Positions 1 through 6,106 of a stretch of 8,373 bases of DNA are shown here, piece by piece. The stretch lies in the NCBI GenBank assembly GCA_947478975.1, contig CANJYI010000108.1, positions 1 to 8,373 on the forward strand, given 5' to 3'. Source of the stretch: Chthoniobacteraceae bacterium (lineage in GTDB: Bacteria > Verrucomicrobiota > Verrucomicrobiia > Chthoniobacterales > Chthoniobacteraceae). The first letter of the stretch is position 1, and each line of letters opens with the position of its first letter. The notes beneath the pieces are model-generated. The model searched no databases, had not been told where the DNA came from, and saw only the letters and a list, made by a program, of their open reading frames with translations. The translations under genes and the position numbers were made by a program.

Positions 1-218
1 GCCTTTTCACCGACAACCAAGTTGAACTCGCTAAAACTGTGAAAAAGATTGCCGCCCTTCAACAGGCCGGCAGCGGCTGGGATCGAATAAATCCCTCCAC
101 TCGCGGAGACTCCGCCCGGTCCCAGGGTATGGTCTGAAACAACAACGCCGGCTGAGCGCTGCAATGTCCACAGCCAGACTGCGGCACCCAGCAAAAACCT
201 CACATTCAGGCATTTCAT
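1..218 (-). CDS. Filamentous haemagglutinin N-terminal (TpsA-type) exoprotein, 5' fragment
   Basis: This is the first 72 codons of a large secreted protein whose remainder lies beyond the left edge. Translated from the ATG at 218 the frame stays open to base 1. It starts MKCLNVRFLLGAAVWLW, a signal peptide with a short basic n-region and a hydrophobic core. Mature sequence follows with a glycine-rich stretch and then GGNLFHSFSEFNLVVGE near residues 55-71. That G-NLFHSF-FN---GE pattern is the hallmark start of the haemagglutination-activity/TPS domain, which guides secretion of beta-helical exoproteins through a TpsB outer-membrane pore. The gene begins 23 bp after the DUF928 stop, so it is probably last or late in the operon. 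No clear ribosome binding site is seen. A second ATG at 213 is in another frame that stops at 31, and was rejected. Family call is firm; the cargo (adhesin, toxin, other) cannot be told from this fragment. Confidence 0.85.
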   Translation of the reverse strand, partial: MKCLNVRFLLGAAVWLWTLQRSAGVVVSDHTLGPGGVSASGGIYSIPAAAGLLKGGNLFHSFSEFNLVVGEK

Positions 219-241
219 CTCAACAGGATGCGTAGGACGGC

Positions 242-994
242 CTAGGGGCCCTTCCCCTTCTCCAAAATCCGCCCCAGACCGATTTGCTCGAGCAACGAGG
301 CGCGCGCCCGCTCCCACTCCGTGTTTTGGGGTTCCGCTAAAATAAGGTTGGAAACCTCCTCCAAGGCGTCGTACCAGATTCCATGCTCTGCGTAGATCTC
401 GGCCCGCTTGCCGGGGGCCGCCTCCAGCGCCTTGATCAGCTCGGGCGAAGGTTCCACATAACGAATCACGCCGGAGGCGAAGACGTCCGAGGACCGTCCC
501 TCGCCCTCACCGCCCAGCGAGACGCGCCATTCGTAGCGCACTCCCGGGGTCAACTCGACTGCATGCCGGGACAGCTGGACACGGCGGAAGCCCGGTTCGG
601 GATTTTCTGCCTTTGCCTTAAGCAACGGAGCCGCCTGAGAAGGGTCCACCACGGTGAAGGTCAAATTGCTTTGAGCCGCCTTCTCCCCACCCCTCTGAAA
701 ATAAAACAACGCCGGCTGTTTCTGAGTCGTCAGCGCCTCCCCCTCTGGCGCCAAGAGATAAATGGCGGCGTTCATTCCTCCCGCGCCCCGGGAACCGCCG
801 TCACCGTCGACTCGTAACCCCATACTTCCCGCAGACTTGGGGGCCGCGTATTTTAGTAAGGGCCGCTTTGCCGGCTGGACGGCGGCCTCGGCCGGCGCTG
901 CGGCACCCGGCGGAGGAGCGTCGCCCGCGTTCTGGGCCGGAGCGGACACCGCCCAAATGGTAAACCAAGATAAAACAGCCAGTTGAAATCTCAT
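242..994 (-). CDS. DUF928 family secreted protein
   Basis: A 250-residue exported protein of the DUF928 family, which has no established function. The N-terminus MRFQLAVLSWFTIWAVSAPAQ is a good signal peptide, followed by an Ala/Pro-rich linker to about residue 45. The family signature follows: GLRVDGDGGSRGAGG (about 59-73), a strand LLAPEGEALTTQKQPALFYFQ, then LTPGVRYEWRVSL (about 148-160), DVFASGVIRYVEP, and a helical end containing AEIYAEHGIWYDAL (about 198-211). An in-frame ATG four codons upstream (1006) would add MQEP, putting an acidic residue ahead of the signal peptide, and has no ribosome binding site. The ATG at 994 has AGGA four bases before it, so I prefer it. The gene directly follows the cyclase stop (1008-1010), so the two are cotranscribed and probably coupled. 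DUF928 genes commonly sit beside CHAT, CHASE2 and haemagglutinin-like genes in cyanobacteria; this order matches. Likely periplasmic or secreted; its partner is unknown. Confidence 0.85.
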   Translation of the reverse strand: MRFQLAVLSWFTIWAVSAPAQNAGDAPPPGAAAPAEAAVQPAKRPLLKYAAPKSAGSMGLRVDGDGGSRGAGGMNAAIYLLAPEGEALTTQKQPALFYFQRGGEKAAQSNLTFTVVDPSQAAPLLKAKAENPEPGFRRVQLSRHAVELTPGVRYEWRVSLGGEGEGRSSDVFASGVIRYVEPSPELIKALEAAPGKRAEIYAEHGIWYDALEEVSNLILAEPQNTEWERARASLLEQIGLGRILEKGKGP

Positions 995-1007
995 TGGTTC
1001 CTGCATG

Positions 1008-2945
1008 TTACACGTTTGGCAGAACGCTATAAACTGTAATCGACTCGCCCTTTCCCTTTAATTTCATGGGGCCGATGTAGCGCGTGTTGTAGCTGTTTCC
1101 AAGCCGTTGAAACGTGGTTTCACTGACAAGAATCGTGCACTCCGGATCGCAATCCTCCGCACGGATTTCCTTCCCCGCCCCCTCCAGTCTGGAGCCTGTA
1201 TTTACGGTGTCGCCCAGCACCGTAAACTCGAGTCTCTCCCGGCTGCCAAAACTCCCGGACACCAGCACCCCGGTGTTGATGCCGACCCGCATGAAGGTGG
1301 TTGGAAGGCCGCGCCTTTTCCAATCTTCGTTCCTTTTTTTAAGCTCCTCCCGCATCGCCAACGCACACTCCACCGCGTTTATCGCGTCCTGCGTGATCTC
1401 CTCTTCCGTGGCCCGCGCAATGGGGACCCCGAAAATCGCCATGATCGAATCGCCGATATACTTGTTGATGATTCCTCCGTGCACTTCCACCTGCGGGGCC
1501 ATGGCGCTCATGTACTCGTTCATCCACTCCAAAAGGGTCCCTGGATCCATTTTCTCGGATGTCGTGGAGAAGCTCTTCAAGTCGGTAAAAAAAACGGTTG
1601 CTGTCAGCCGTTGCGCACGCAACTGGCCTCCTTGCATGAAGCTCTCCCGGTCCTCCCACAAGGCGTCCACGACTTTTTCTGACACATGTCTGGAGAAAAT
1701 GGATTTCATCACCCCGAGACTCGCTTTGTGGGCATAAGCCACAAACGAGGTAACAAAGGCGGCCGACAAAACAAACCCGAGCCCCGGAGCCACGACCGGC
1801 GACCAGATTCCCCCCGCCATCAACCACCACCAAACGGCCGCCAAGCCGGAAAGTCCCAGGGTCATCAGCGGAGCCAGGCGCCACGGAGAGGCACAAAAAA
1901 CGCCCATCCCGCCGCCAGTCAGCGAGGCCAGAGCCGTCCAGACCACTTCCCCCCACTGCGGCCACCAACCGATGGGACGGACACCCGCCAGCCCCGCCTC
2001 GAGCAACTGGTGTACGATTGCAGCATGCTGAAACACCCCTCGATGGTTGTCGCTGACCGGGCTCTTGTTGGCGTCCTTCACGCTCTCCATGGTGGTCGCC
2101 ACCAGCACGATCTTCCCGCGCAACTCTTCCTCAAGCGGCGGGTTTTCCAGAACGTCACCGAAACTCACGGTTGGAAAACCAACCGGACGCCTGTAGTCAA
2201 CCAGCGTCTCATAATCACGAACCCTCAGCTGAACGTAGCATCCAGCTTCCGAGGTGATTCTCGGGAAAACCACCACTCCAAGCTGCAGCGTGGGCTGCCC
2301 CCCGGGAGCCTCGACCATCTGAACCTCCACATTCTGGGCCGACAGGTACTCCATTGCCAAGGTGAGCGCCAAAGACGGCCTCGGCTCGGGCATGCCCTCC
2401 TCCAAAAACAGATAGGCGCGTCTGAAAACATCATCCACCGCGTGGTCCCGTGGCATGTTGTTTGGCGCAACCCGTTCCGGTTTGTCTGCAAGCGCAGGCG
2501 GCGGCTTGATCTTACCCACCCTCTCGATGCAGATGATCCGCTCACTCTTCTCAAGCGTCGACGCCAGCCGCGGATAGCCCTCCCCCGACCTCGGTTCCTT
2601 CAGGTCCCGGTAAATGTCCAAACCCACCACGGCAGCGCCCGACAGGGTGAGCTTCTCCAGGAGATCGGCCAGGCGGGTGTCGTCAATCGGATGCCCATAC
2701 TTCACCAAATCGTCGTCCGTCATTCCGCAAACAACAATCCGGTCGTCGAACTGCGTCGGCAGAAACTCACCCTTGTTTGAGGGGGAACTGCGCCACTCCT
2801 TGCGCATGTAGCGGTCGTAGAACAAAAGTTCGGCGCGCTGTAGGGTTCCACCCGCCCGCAGCAGGAGAACGAAGCACAGCACTACTCCGCTGATGTAAAG
2901 CCAGGCGAAATCCGCCCACTTGAACTTCAATCGAAAAAGGTTCAC
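1008..2945 (-). CDS. CHASE2 domain adenylate/guanylate cyclase, membrane sensor
   Basis: A transmembrane class III nucleotide cyclase, expected to make cAMP in response to an extracytoplasmic signal. Layout with the GTG start at 2945 (645 aa): one membrane helix at about 14-30, a periplasmic CHASE2 domain to about 320 beginning LLLRAGGTLQRAELLFYDR, three helices at about 333-404, then a cytoplasmic cyclase domain at about 443-643. Catalytic residues are intact: metal-binding D455 in FFTDLKSFS and D499 in NKYIGDSIMAIFG, adenine-selecting K495 with T575 in EFTVLGDTVN, and N582 and R586 in VNTGSRLEG. The Lys/Thr pair is typical of class IIIb adenylate cyclases. The open frame extends upstream to 3125, but those 60 codons lie inside the CHAT gene and have no domain. 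The GTG at 2943-2945 forms GTGA with the CHAT stop and directly precedes the first helix, so translation is probably coupled. The CHASE2 ligand is not known. cAMP rather than cGMP is inferred from the two specificity residues. Confidence 0.9.
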   Translation of the reverse strand: MNLFRLKFKWADFAWLYISGVVLCFVLLLRAGGTLQRAELLFYDRYMRKEWRSSPSNKGEFLPTQFDDRIVVCGMTDDDLVKYGHPIDDTRLADLLEKLTLSGAAVVGLDIYRDLKEPRSGEGYPRLASTLEKSERIICIERVGKIKPPPALADKPERVAPNNMPRDHAVDDVFRRAYLFLEEGMPEPRPSLALTLAMEYLSAQNVEVQMVEAPGGQPTLQLGVVVFPRITSEAGCYVQLRVRDYETLVDYRRPVGFPTVSFGDVLENPPLEEELRGKIVLVATTMESVKDANKSPVSDNHRGVFQHAAIVHQLLEAGLAGVRPIGWWPQWGEVVWTALASLTGGGMGVFCASPWRLAPLMTLGLSGLAAVWWWLMAGGIWSPVVAPGLGFVLSAAFVTSFVAYAHKASLGVMKSIFSRHVSEKVVDALWEDRESFMQGGQLRAQRLTATVFFTDLKSFSTTSEKMDPGTLLEWMNEYMSAMAPQVEVHGGIINKYIGDSIMAIFGVPIARATEEEITQDAINAVECALAMREELKKRNEDWKRRGLPTTFMRVGINTGVLVSGSFGSRERLEFTVLGDTVNTGSRLEGAGKEIRAEDCDPECTILVSETTFQRLGNSYNTRYIGPMKLKGKGESITVYSVLPNV

Positions 2946-5260
2946 AGCCAGTTGCCGATGATTAAAAACGGGGCCCAGTAACAAGGGTGCTTGAAGCGTT
3001 CCTGCCGCAGCAGGATTTTCTGCGCCTCCTGCAACGCCAGGGCTTTCCCGACCCCAGTCCCACTCGTCAGCGTGGCGTAGAATTCCCCCACGAGCGTGGA
3101 GGCCGCTTGGTCGTTGACAAACCACAGGGACGCAAAAGCGCTCCGAGCCCCCGCCTTGACCGCCACTCCGGCGAGTCCCAACGCCGCACGATCATCCCCG
3201 GCCGCCGTCTGACAGGCACTCAAGGCCAGCATCTCGAGCGGATGGTCGCGCAGTTGGGCCGGCCGGATGCACCGCTCCAAATCGTCCAGGGTCAGTTTGG
3301 AGTCGTGCGTGAGCACGAAACTTTTGCGGATGTCCTGGCTGAAAACCCCGTGGGACGCAAGGTGAACCACCGAGAACTCCCCGATCAGAATGGCCTTTGA
3401 AATGGCTGCCCGCGAAAACGCCTTGTCGGTAAAGGAATGGCTGCCCGGATACAGCCTTTGCAGATTTGCAATCTCACCAGACACGTTAGGGAGGGAAGAG
3501 AATCCCTGCACACTTTCGGACAGGCCGCCCAGCATCACCTTGGCTCCCCCCCCGAGGGAAGGCCTAGATTCCATTAACTCCAATCCCGGAGTCACGGCAA
3601 CGGCTACCTTCTCCACCAGGAAGCAGACGCCATCGTGCAACGCCGCCATGGGCACCGTGCGCAATGCCCCGTCCGGAACAAAAACGAGGGTCTTGCAACC
3701 GTGCCGCTTTATTTGAGCCTCCCAGGGCCTTACGAGCCAACCATAGAGCTCCCTCGACTGCTCCATGAACTCGTCGGTCGTTCTGTCCTCCAAATGGAGC
3801 CGGAAACGGCGGATGGTTTCCCGTAGTTTCACTTCGCCGACGGCGGACTTGTACTGCAACAATTCCCCTTCCGGCGTTCCCACAAGAATCTCGGTGCGGT
3901 CCGCGAGGGGGATCACGTAGACCACGAGGGCAGAGGGGTCCAGGGTCTGGACATTTTTCTGCTTCGAACGCAGGCGGTTTACACAGTCGTCCTGAAAGTA
4001 ATCCTCCAGCTCTGCCGACTTCAGGTGCTCGGCGGTGTCGCGGGCCTCGCGCAAAAGCGCCTGCGAAGCTTCGGCATCCTCGGCCAGAGACGCCTTGCGC
4101 AGAAGCAGGTCTGCCAGTTCCAAATACAGGTCGCCCGCCACCTCCCGGAAGGACGACCTTGCATTGGAATTTCCGTGCCTTATCGCCACGTCGTTCCGAA
4201 CCGATTGGAGCGTGGAGACCGCCACCCTGTACAAGTCGATCGCCTCCCCTCCTCGACCATCCTTCGCGGCAATGCGCGCACATTGCCACTGCAACCGGTA
4301 CACAAGGTCGACGGCCTGCGCCCGTTGCGCCAGAAACAGCGCGCGGCTGGAAAGGCTGGCGGCCTCTTTGTAGCGGGCTTCGCCTTCCAACAAAAGGGCC
4401 TGATGCCCCACGGCCCCGGCTTTCACGCGCTCATCACCGATTGCCTCGGCGACGGCCAGCGCTGCCTCGTCGTGCCGGAACGCCTGCAACCGCATTCCGT
4501 CCTCACTCTGCGTTGAGTTGTAGAAAAGCTGCTCCTGCAACTGGGCCGCCGCCAAAAACAGCGAGGCCTTTGTGTGTGAAGCCGCCAACTTCGAGACCGC
4601 TCGCGTCAACCGGCTGCTCTCCTCCTGAGCCCTCAAAAACTCCCTCTTTCCCATCCATGCCTCGACCGTGTTTTTTCTGGCGATGGCTTCCAGATCGGGG
4701 CGCCCAATCTCCTCTGCCATTGCAACCACCTTGGCAAAACACACCCGCGCCTCGTCATATTCGCCCCTCGAAACAAGCAGGCCGCCAAGATTGCAAAGCG
4801 CGTTTGCATGCAGGTCCTTATCCCTGTGTTTCCGGGTCTGCTGCAACACCTCCCGCAGCAACGGCTCTGCCTGCGCCGACTGGCGTGAAAACGCGGCAGC
4901 CACGCCCCGCAAGGTCGTTATTTGCAGGCCCAGAACAGAGCCGGAGGAACTCCCAACAAGACCTTCCGCGCGCTCCAGCAACTCCATGGCCAACTTGTGT
5001 CGGCCCGTCTCGTGGCAGGCCGCAGCCTGACGCAGGAATGATTCCGCAACCAACGCCGGATCGTTCCGCTCGGCGGAAGCCGACACGGCATGGCGCCACT
5101 CCCGGATGGCGCCCTCGAAGTCGCCGGAATCAAACAAACGTTCGCCCTCAGCCAGCACCCCTTTGCCGGCGGAACCAAAAGACGCCCCGACTCCCCCGAG
5201 GAAGAAAACCAACGGCAGAAGCGTAGCCAAAACGCGGAGTTTTTTGTGTGTCTTGCGCAT
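2942..5260 (-). CDS. TPR-CHAT domain protein (caspase-like peptidase) with signal peptide
   Basis: A 772-residue protein with N-terminal tetratricopeptide repeats and a C-terminal CHAT domain, a caspase/separase-like cysteine peptidase fold. The start MRKTHKKLRVLATLLPLVFF is a strong Sec signal peptide, so the protein should act in the periplasm or be secreted. TPR-like helix pairs are visible at about 35-62, 69-102, 150-185, 190-222, 279-312 and 317-355. CHAT spans about 440-772: FVPDGALRTVPMAAL (about 527-541), the proposed catalytic His637 in VVHLASHGVF, Cys683 in LSACQTAAGDDRAALGLAG, then AGARSAFASLWFVND and the typical ending HPCYWAPFLIIGNW. Both members of the dyad are present, so it is probably an active peptidase. 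It is first in the operon, and its TGA overlaps the cyclase GTG. No ribosome binding site is visible before the ATG; upstream is pyrimidine-rich. A role in processing the exported haemagglutinin-like protein is inference from context only. Confidence 0.9.
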   Translation of the reverse strand: MRKTHKKLRVLATLLPLVFFLGGVGASFGSAGKGVLAEGERLFDSGDFEGAIREWRHAVSASAERNDPALVAESFLRQAAACHETGRHKLAMELLERAEGLVGSSSGSVLGLQITTLRGVAAAFSRQSAQAEPLLREVLQQTRKHRDKDLHANALCNLGGLLVSRGEYDEARVCFAKVVAMAEEIGRPDLEAIARKNTVEAWMGKREFLRAQEESSRLTRAVSKLAASHTKASLFLAAAQLQEQLFYNSTQSEDGMRLQAFRHDEAALAVAEAIGDERVKAGAVGHQALLLEGEARYKEAASLSSRALFLAQRAQAVDLVYRLQWQCARIAAKDGRGGEAIDLYRVAVSTLQSVRNDVAIRHGNSNARSSFREVAGDLYLELADLLLRKASLAEDAEASQALLREARDTAEHLKSAELEDYFQDDCVNRLRSKQKNVQTLDPSALVVYVIPLADRTEILVGTPEGELLQYKSAVGEVKLRETIRRFRLHLEDRTTDEFMEQSRELYGWLVRPWEAQIKRHGCKTLVFVPDGALRTVPMAALHDGVCFLVEKVAVAVTPGLELMESRPSLGGGAKVMLGGLSESVQGFSSLPNVSGEIANLQRLYPGSHSFTDKAFSRAAISKAILIGEFSVVHLASHGVFSQDIRKSFVLTHDSKLTLDDLERCIRPAQLRDHPLEMLALSACQTAAGDDRAALGLAGVAVKAGARSAFASLWFVNDQAASTLVGEFYATLTSGTGVGKALALQEAQKILLRQERFKHPCYWAPFLIIGNWL

Positions 5261-5333
5261 GCGACGGAGGGGTGGGAGAAACTAAACACCACAGTATCCG
5301 GCCAAGCATCACTTCACATTCTTAAAGGCGCCC

Positions 5334-5358
5334 AAAAAAAGCCCCCCACGCGTGGAGG
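5334..5358 (-). terminator. Terminator-like hairpin with seven-T tract, leftward
   Basis: Read on the minus strand, CCTCCA-CGCG-TGGGGG folds into a six-pair GC-rich stem (one G-U pair) with a four-base loop. Two bases later comes a run of seven T (complement of 5334-5340). This is the form of a rho-independent terminator. It sits upstream of the CHAT start rather than after a minus-strand gene. It would stop leftward read-through from the oxidoreductase across the toxin-antitoxin genes, or act as an attenuator if the operon promoter lies to its right. The stem is short, so confidence is moderate. Confidence 0.5.
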
Positions 5359-5433
5359 TTGGCCACTCGGTCCACTGCAAGGATACGGCATTTCACCCGG
5401 CATTGAGGCTGAAACGCCCAAGACGCCTGAACC

Positions 5434-5462
5434 TTGACCGACCACCCGGTAATACATAGTTT
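5434..5462 (+). promoter_or_regulatory. Candidate sigma70-type promoter of the antitoxin-toxin operon
   Basis: TTGACC (5434-5439, five of six to TTGACA) is followed after exactly 17 bp by TAGTTT (5457-5462), which keeps the three most conserved -10 positions (T, A and the final T). Transcription would begin about six bases later, at or next to the A of the antitoxin ATG (5468). The transcript would then be leaderless, which agrees with the lack of any purine-rich ribosome binding site. The weak -10 is the main doubt. Confidence 0.4.
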
Positions 5463-5465
5463 TAC
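5449..5465. promoter_or_regulatory. Candidate operator: 17-bp imperfect palindrome over the -10
   Basis: GTAATACATAGTTTTAC is an imperfect dyad centred on 5457. The arms GTAA-AC and GT-TTAC match in six of eight positions on each side. It covers the candidate -10 and ends two bases before the antitoxin ATG, where an autorepressing AbrB/MazE-type antitoxin or its toxin complex would block initiation. Autoregulation is usual for type II systems; binding here is inferred. Confidence 0.4.
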
Positions 5466-5467
5466 GC

Positions 5468-5698
5468 ATGGTCAAAACCATATCCAAAATCGGCAACTCC
5501 CAAGGCCTCATCTTCGATTCCGCCCTTCTGCAGCTCGCACGTTTGAAGGTGGGCGACCAAGTGAATGTCGAGGTCCATCCCGGCGGCACGATCACGATTG
5601 CCCCAATGAAGCCCCCTGTCATCGAGGCGTCTGAGGCCGCTGAGACGGCCCGCCGACTCAGCGAGATGAACAGCGAACTCTTTCGCAGACTTTCATGA
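5468..5698 (+). CDS. AbrB/MazE/SpoVT-type antitoxin
   Basis: A 76-residue antitoxin and probable autorepressor. Residues 1-46 are a swapped-hairpin DNA-binding domain: MVKTISKIGNSQGLIF opens with the K-IGNSQG motif, then ALLQLARLKVGDQVNVEV and a second strand pair ending GGTITIAP. The remainder (about 50-76) is a charged, probably helical tail, ETARRLSEMNSELFRRL, the segment expected to wrap and block the toxin. The stop overlaps the toxin start by four bases (ATGA, 5695-5698), the coupling usual for type II pairs. The ATG at 5468 is used because the conserved motif begins at once and upstream bases hold the promoter. No ribosome binding site is seen. The N-domain is of MazE/VapB kind, not the Phd kind that accompanies classical P1 Doc. 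Confidence 0.88.
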   Translation: MVKTISKIGNSQGLIFDSALLQLARLKVGDQVNVEVHPGGTITIAPMKPPVIEASEAAETARRLSEMNSELFRRLS

Positions 5699-6090
5699 AT
5701 GCAGCCTCCAAGCATCCGACGGTGGACGCCGTGATCGCGAGCCACAGCGAAGTGTTGGCCGCCCACGGCGGGCGCCCGGGAATGCGCTCGCGCGCACTAC
5801 TGGAATCTGCGGTGGCCGCCCCGCAGGCGAGGATGATGGGCGCCTTGATGATTTCCGATCCCATCGAGATCGCGGCAGCCTACCTTTTCTGCCTGTGCAG
5901 CAACCACCCATTCGTTGATGGAAACAAGCGCTCGGCGCTGGCAAGGTGCCTCGTATTTCTCAGCCAAAACAACCTGCTCAGGGAAGAAACCCTCGCTGTA
6001 GACGACTGGGAAAGCCTCACCCTCGCTGTCGCCTCCGGGTCCATTTCCCGGGAAGACGCCACCCGGACCCTGCGGAGTCTGCTCGCGTGA
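5695..6090 (+). CDS. Doc-type (death-on-curing) toxin, Fic/Doc fold
   Basis: A 131-residue toxin of the Fic/Doc superfamily. The active-site loop reads HPFVDGNKRSA at residues 71-81: His71, Asp75, Asn77, Lys78 and Arg79. The Lys in place of the second Gly of canonical Fic (HPF-(D/E)GNGR) marks the Doc branch. P1 Doc is known to phosphorylate elongation factor Tu and halt translation; the same activity is expected here. The N-terminal GGRPGMRSRALLESAVAAPQ (24-43) and the following helices also fit the death-on-curing family, as does the length. The start is fixed by the ATGA overlap with the antitoxin. The gene ends 16 bp from the end of the convergent oxidoreductase gene, with no terminator between. 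All catalytic positions I can judge are intact, so it is probably active and must be held by the antitoxin. Confidence 0.92.
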   Translation: MNAASKHPTVDAVIASHSEVLAAHGGRPGMRSRALLESAVAAPQARMMGALMISDPIEIAAAYLFCLCSNHPFVDGNKRSALARCLVFLSQNNLLREETLAVDDWESLTLAVASGSISREDATRTLRSLLA

Positions 6091-6106
6091 CGGCAACGTG
6101 GATGTG

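Larger units (their letters stand above)
5261..5467. other. Divergent intergenic region between the CHAT operon and the toxin-antitoxin genes
   Basis: This 207-bp gap holds the start region of the leftward CHAT operon and the promoter of the rightward antitoxin gene. A leftward terminator-like hairpin (5334-5358) and the antitoxin promoter and operator (5434-5465) are listed separately. For the CHAT operon I see only weak candidates: TTGGCC (5300-5305) with a 15-bp spacer to TAGTTT (5279-5284), which lies downstream of the hairpin, and an isolated TATCCT (5380-5385) upstream of it with no good -35. No small open frame with a convincing family signature is present. Confidence 0.5.

Noticed and set aside
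31..213. Short minus-strand frame starting MPECEVFAG
   Set aside because: It is out of frame with the TPS-domain reading frame from 218, which has a signal peptide and a diagnostic motif; the 60-aa product has neither.
1686..2780. Plus-strand open frame of 364 codons opposite the CHASE2 cyclase
   Set aside because: Low-complexity composition with many His, Arg and Pro, no motif, and fully covered by the well supported cyclase gene.
2946..3125. Extended N-terminus of the cyclase
   Set aside because: These 60 codons lie inside the CHAT catalytic region in another frame, show no domain, and precede the natural GTGA overlap start.
4159..5226. Plus-strand open frame of 355 codons opposite the CHAT gene
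   Set aside because: It is rich in Pro, Arg and Ala as expected for the complement of a GC-rich gene, has no family signature, and the minus strand there encodes clear TPR repeats.
2942..5260. TPR-CHAT protein as part of a CRISPR or gasdermin defence system
   Set aside because: There is no CRISPR array, effector or gasdermin-like gene in the window, and a signal peptide would export the protein from the cytoplasm.
5695..6090. Reading the Fic-fold protein as an AMP-transferring Fic enzyme
   Set aside because: The loop has GNKR, not GNGR; the Lys is the Doc-type substitution, so a Doc-like phosphotransferase is the better call.
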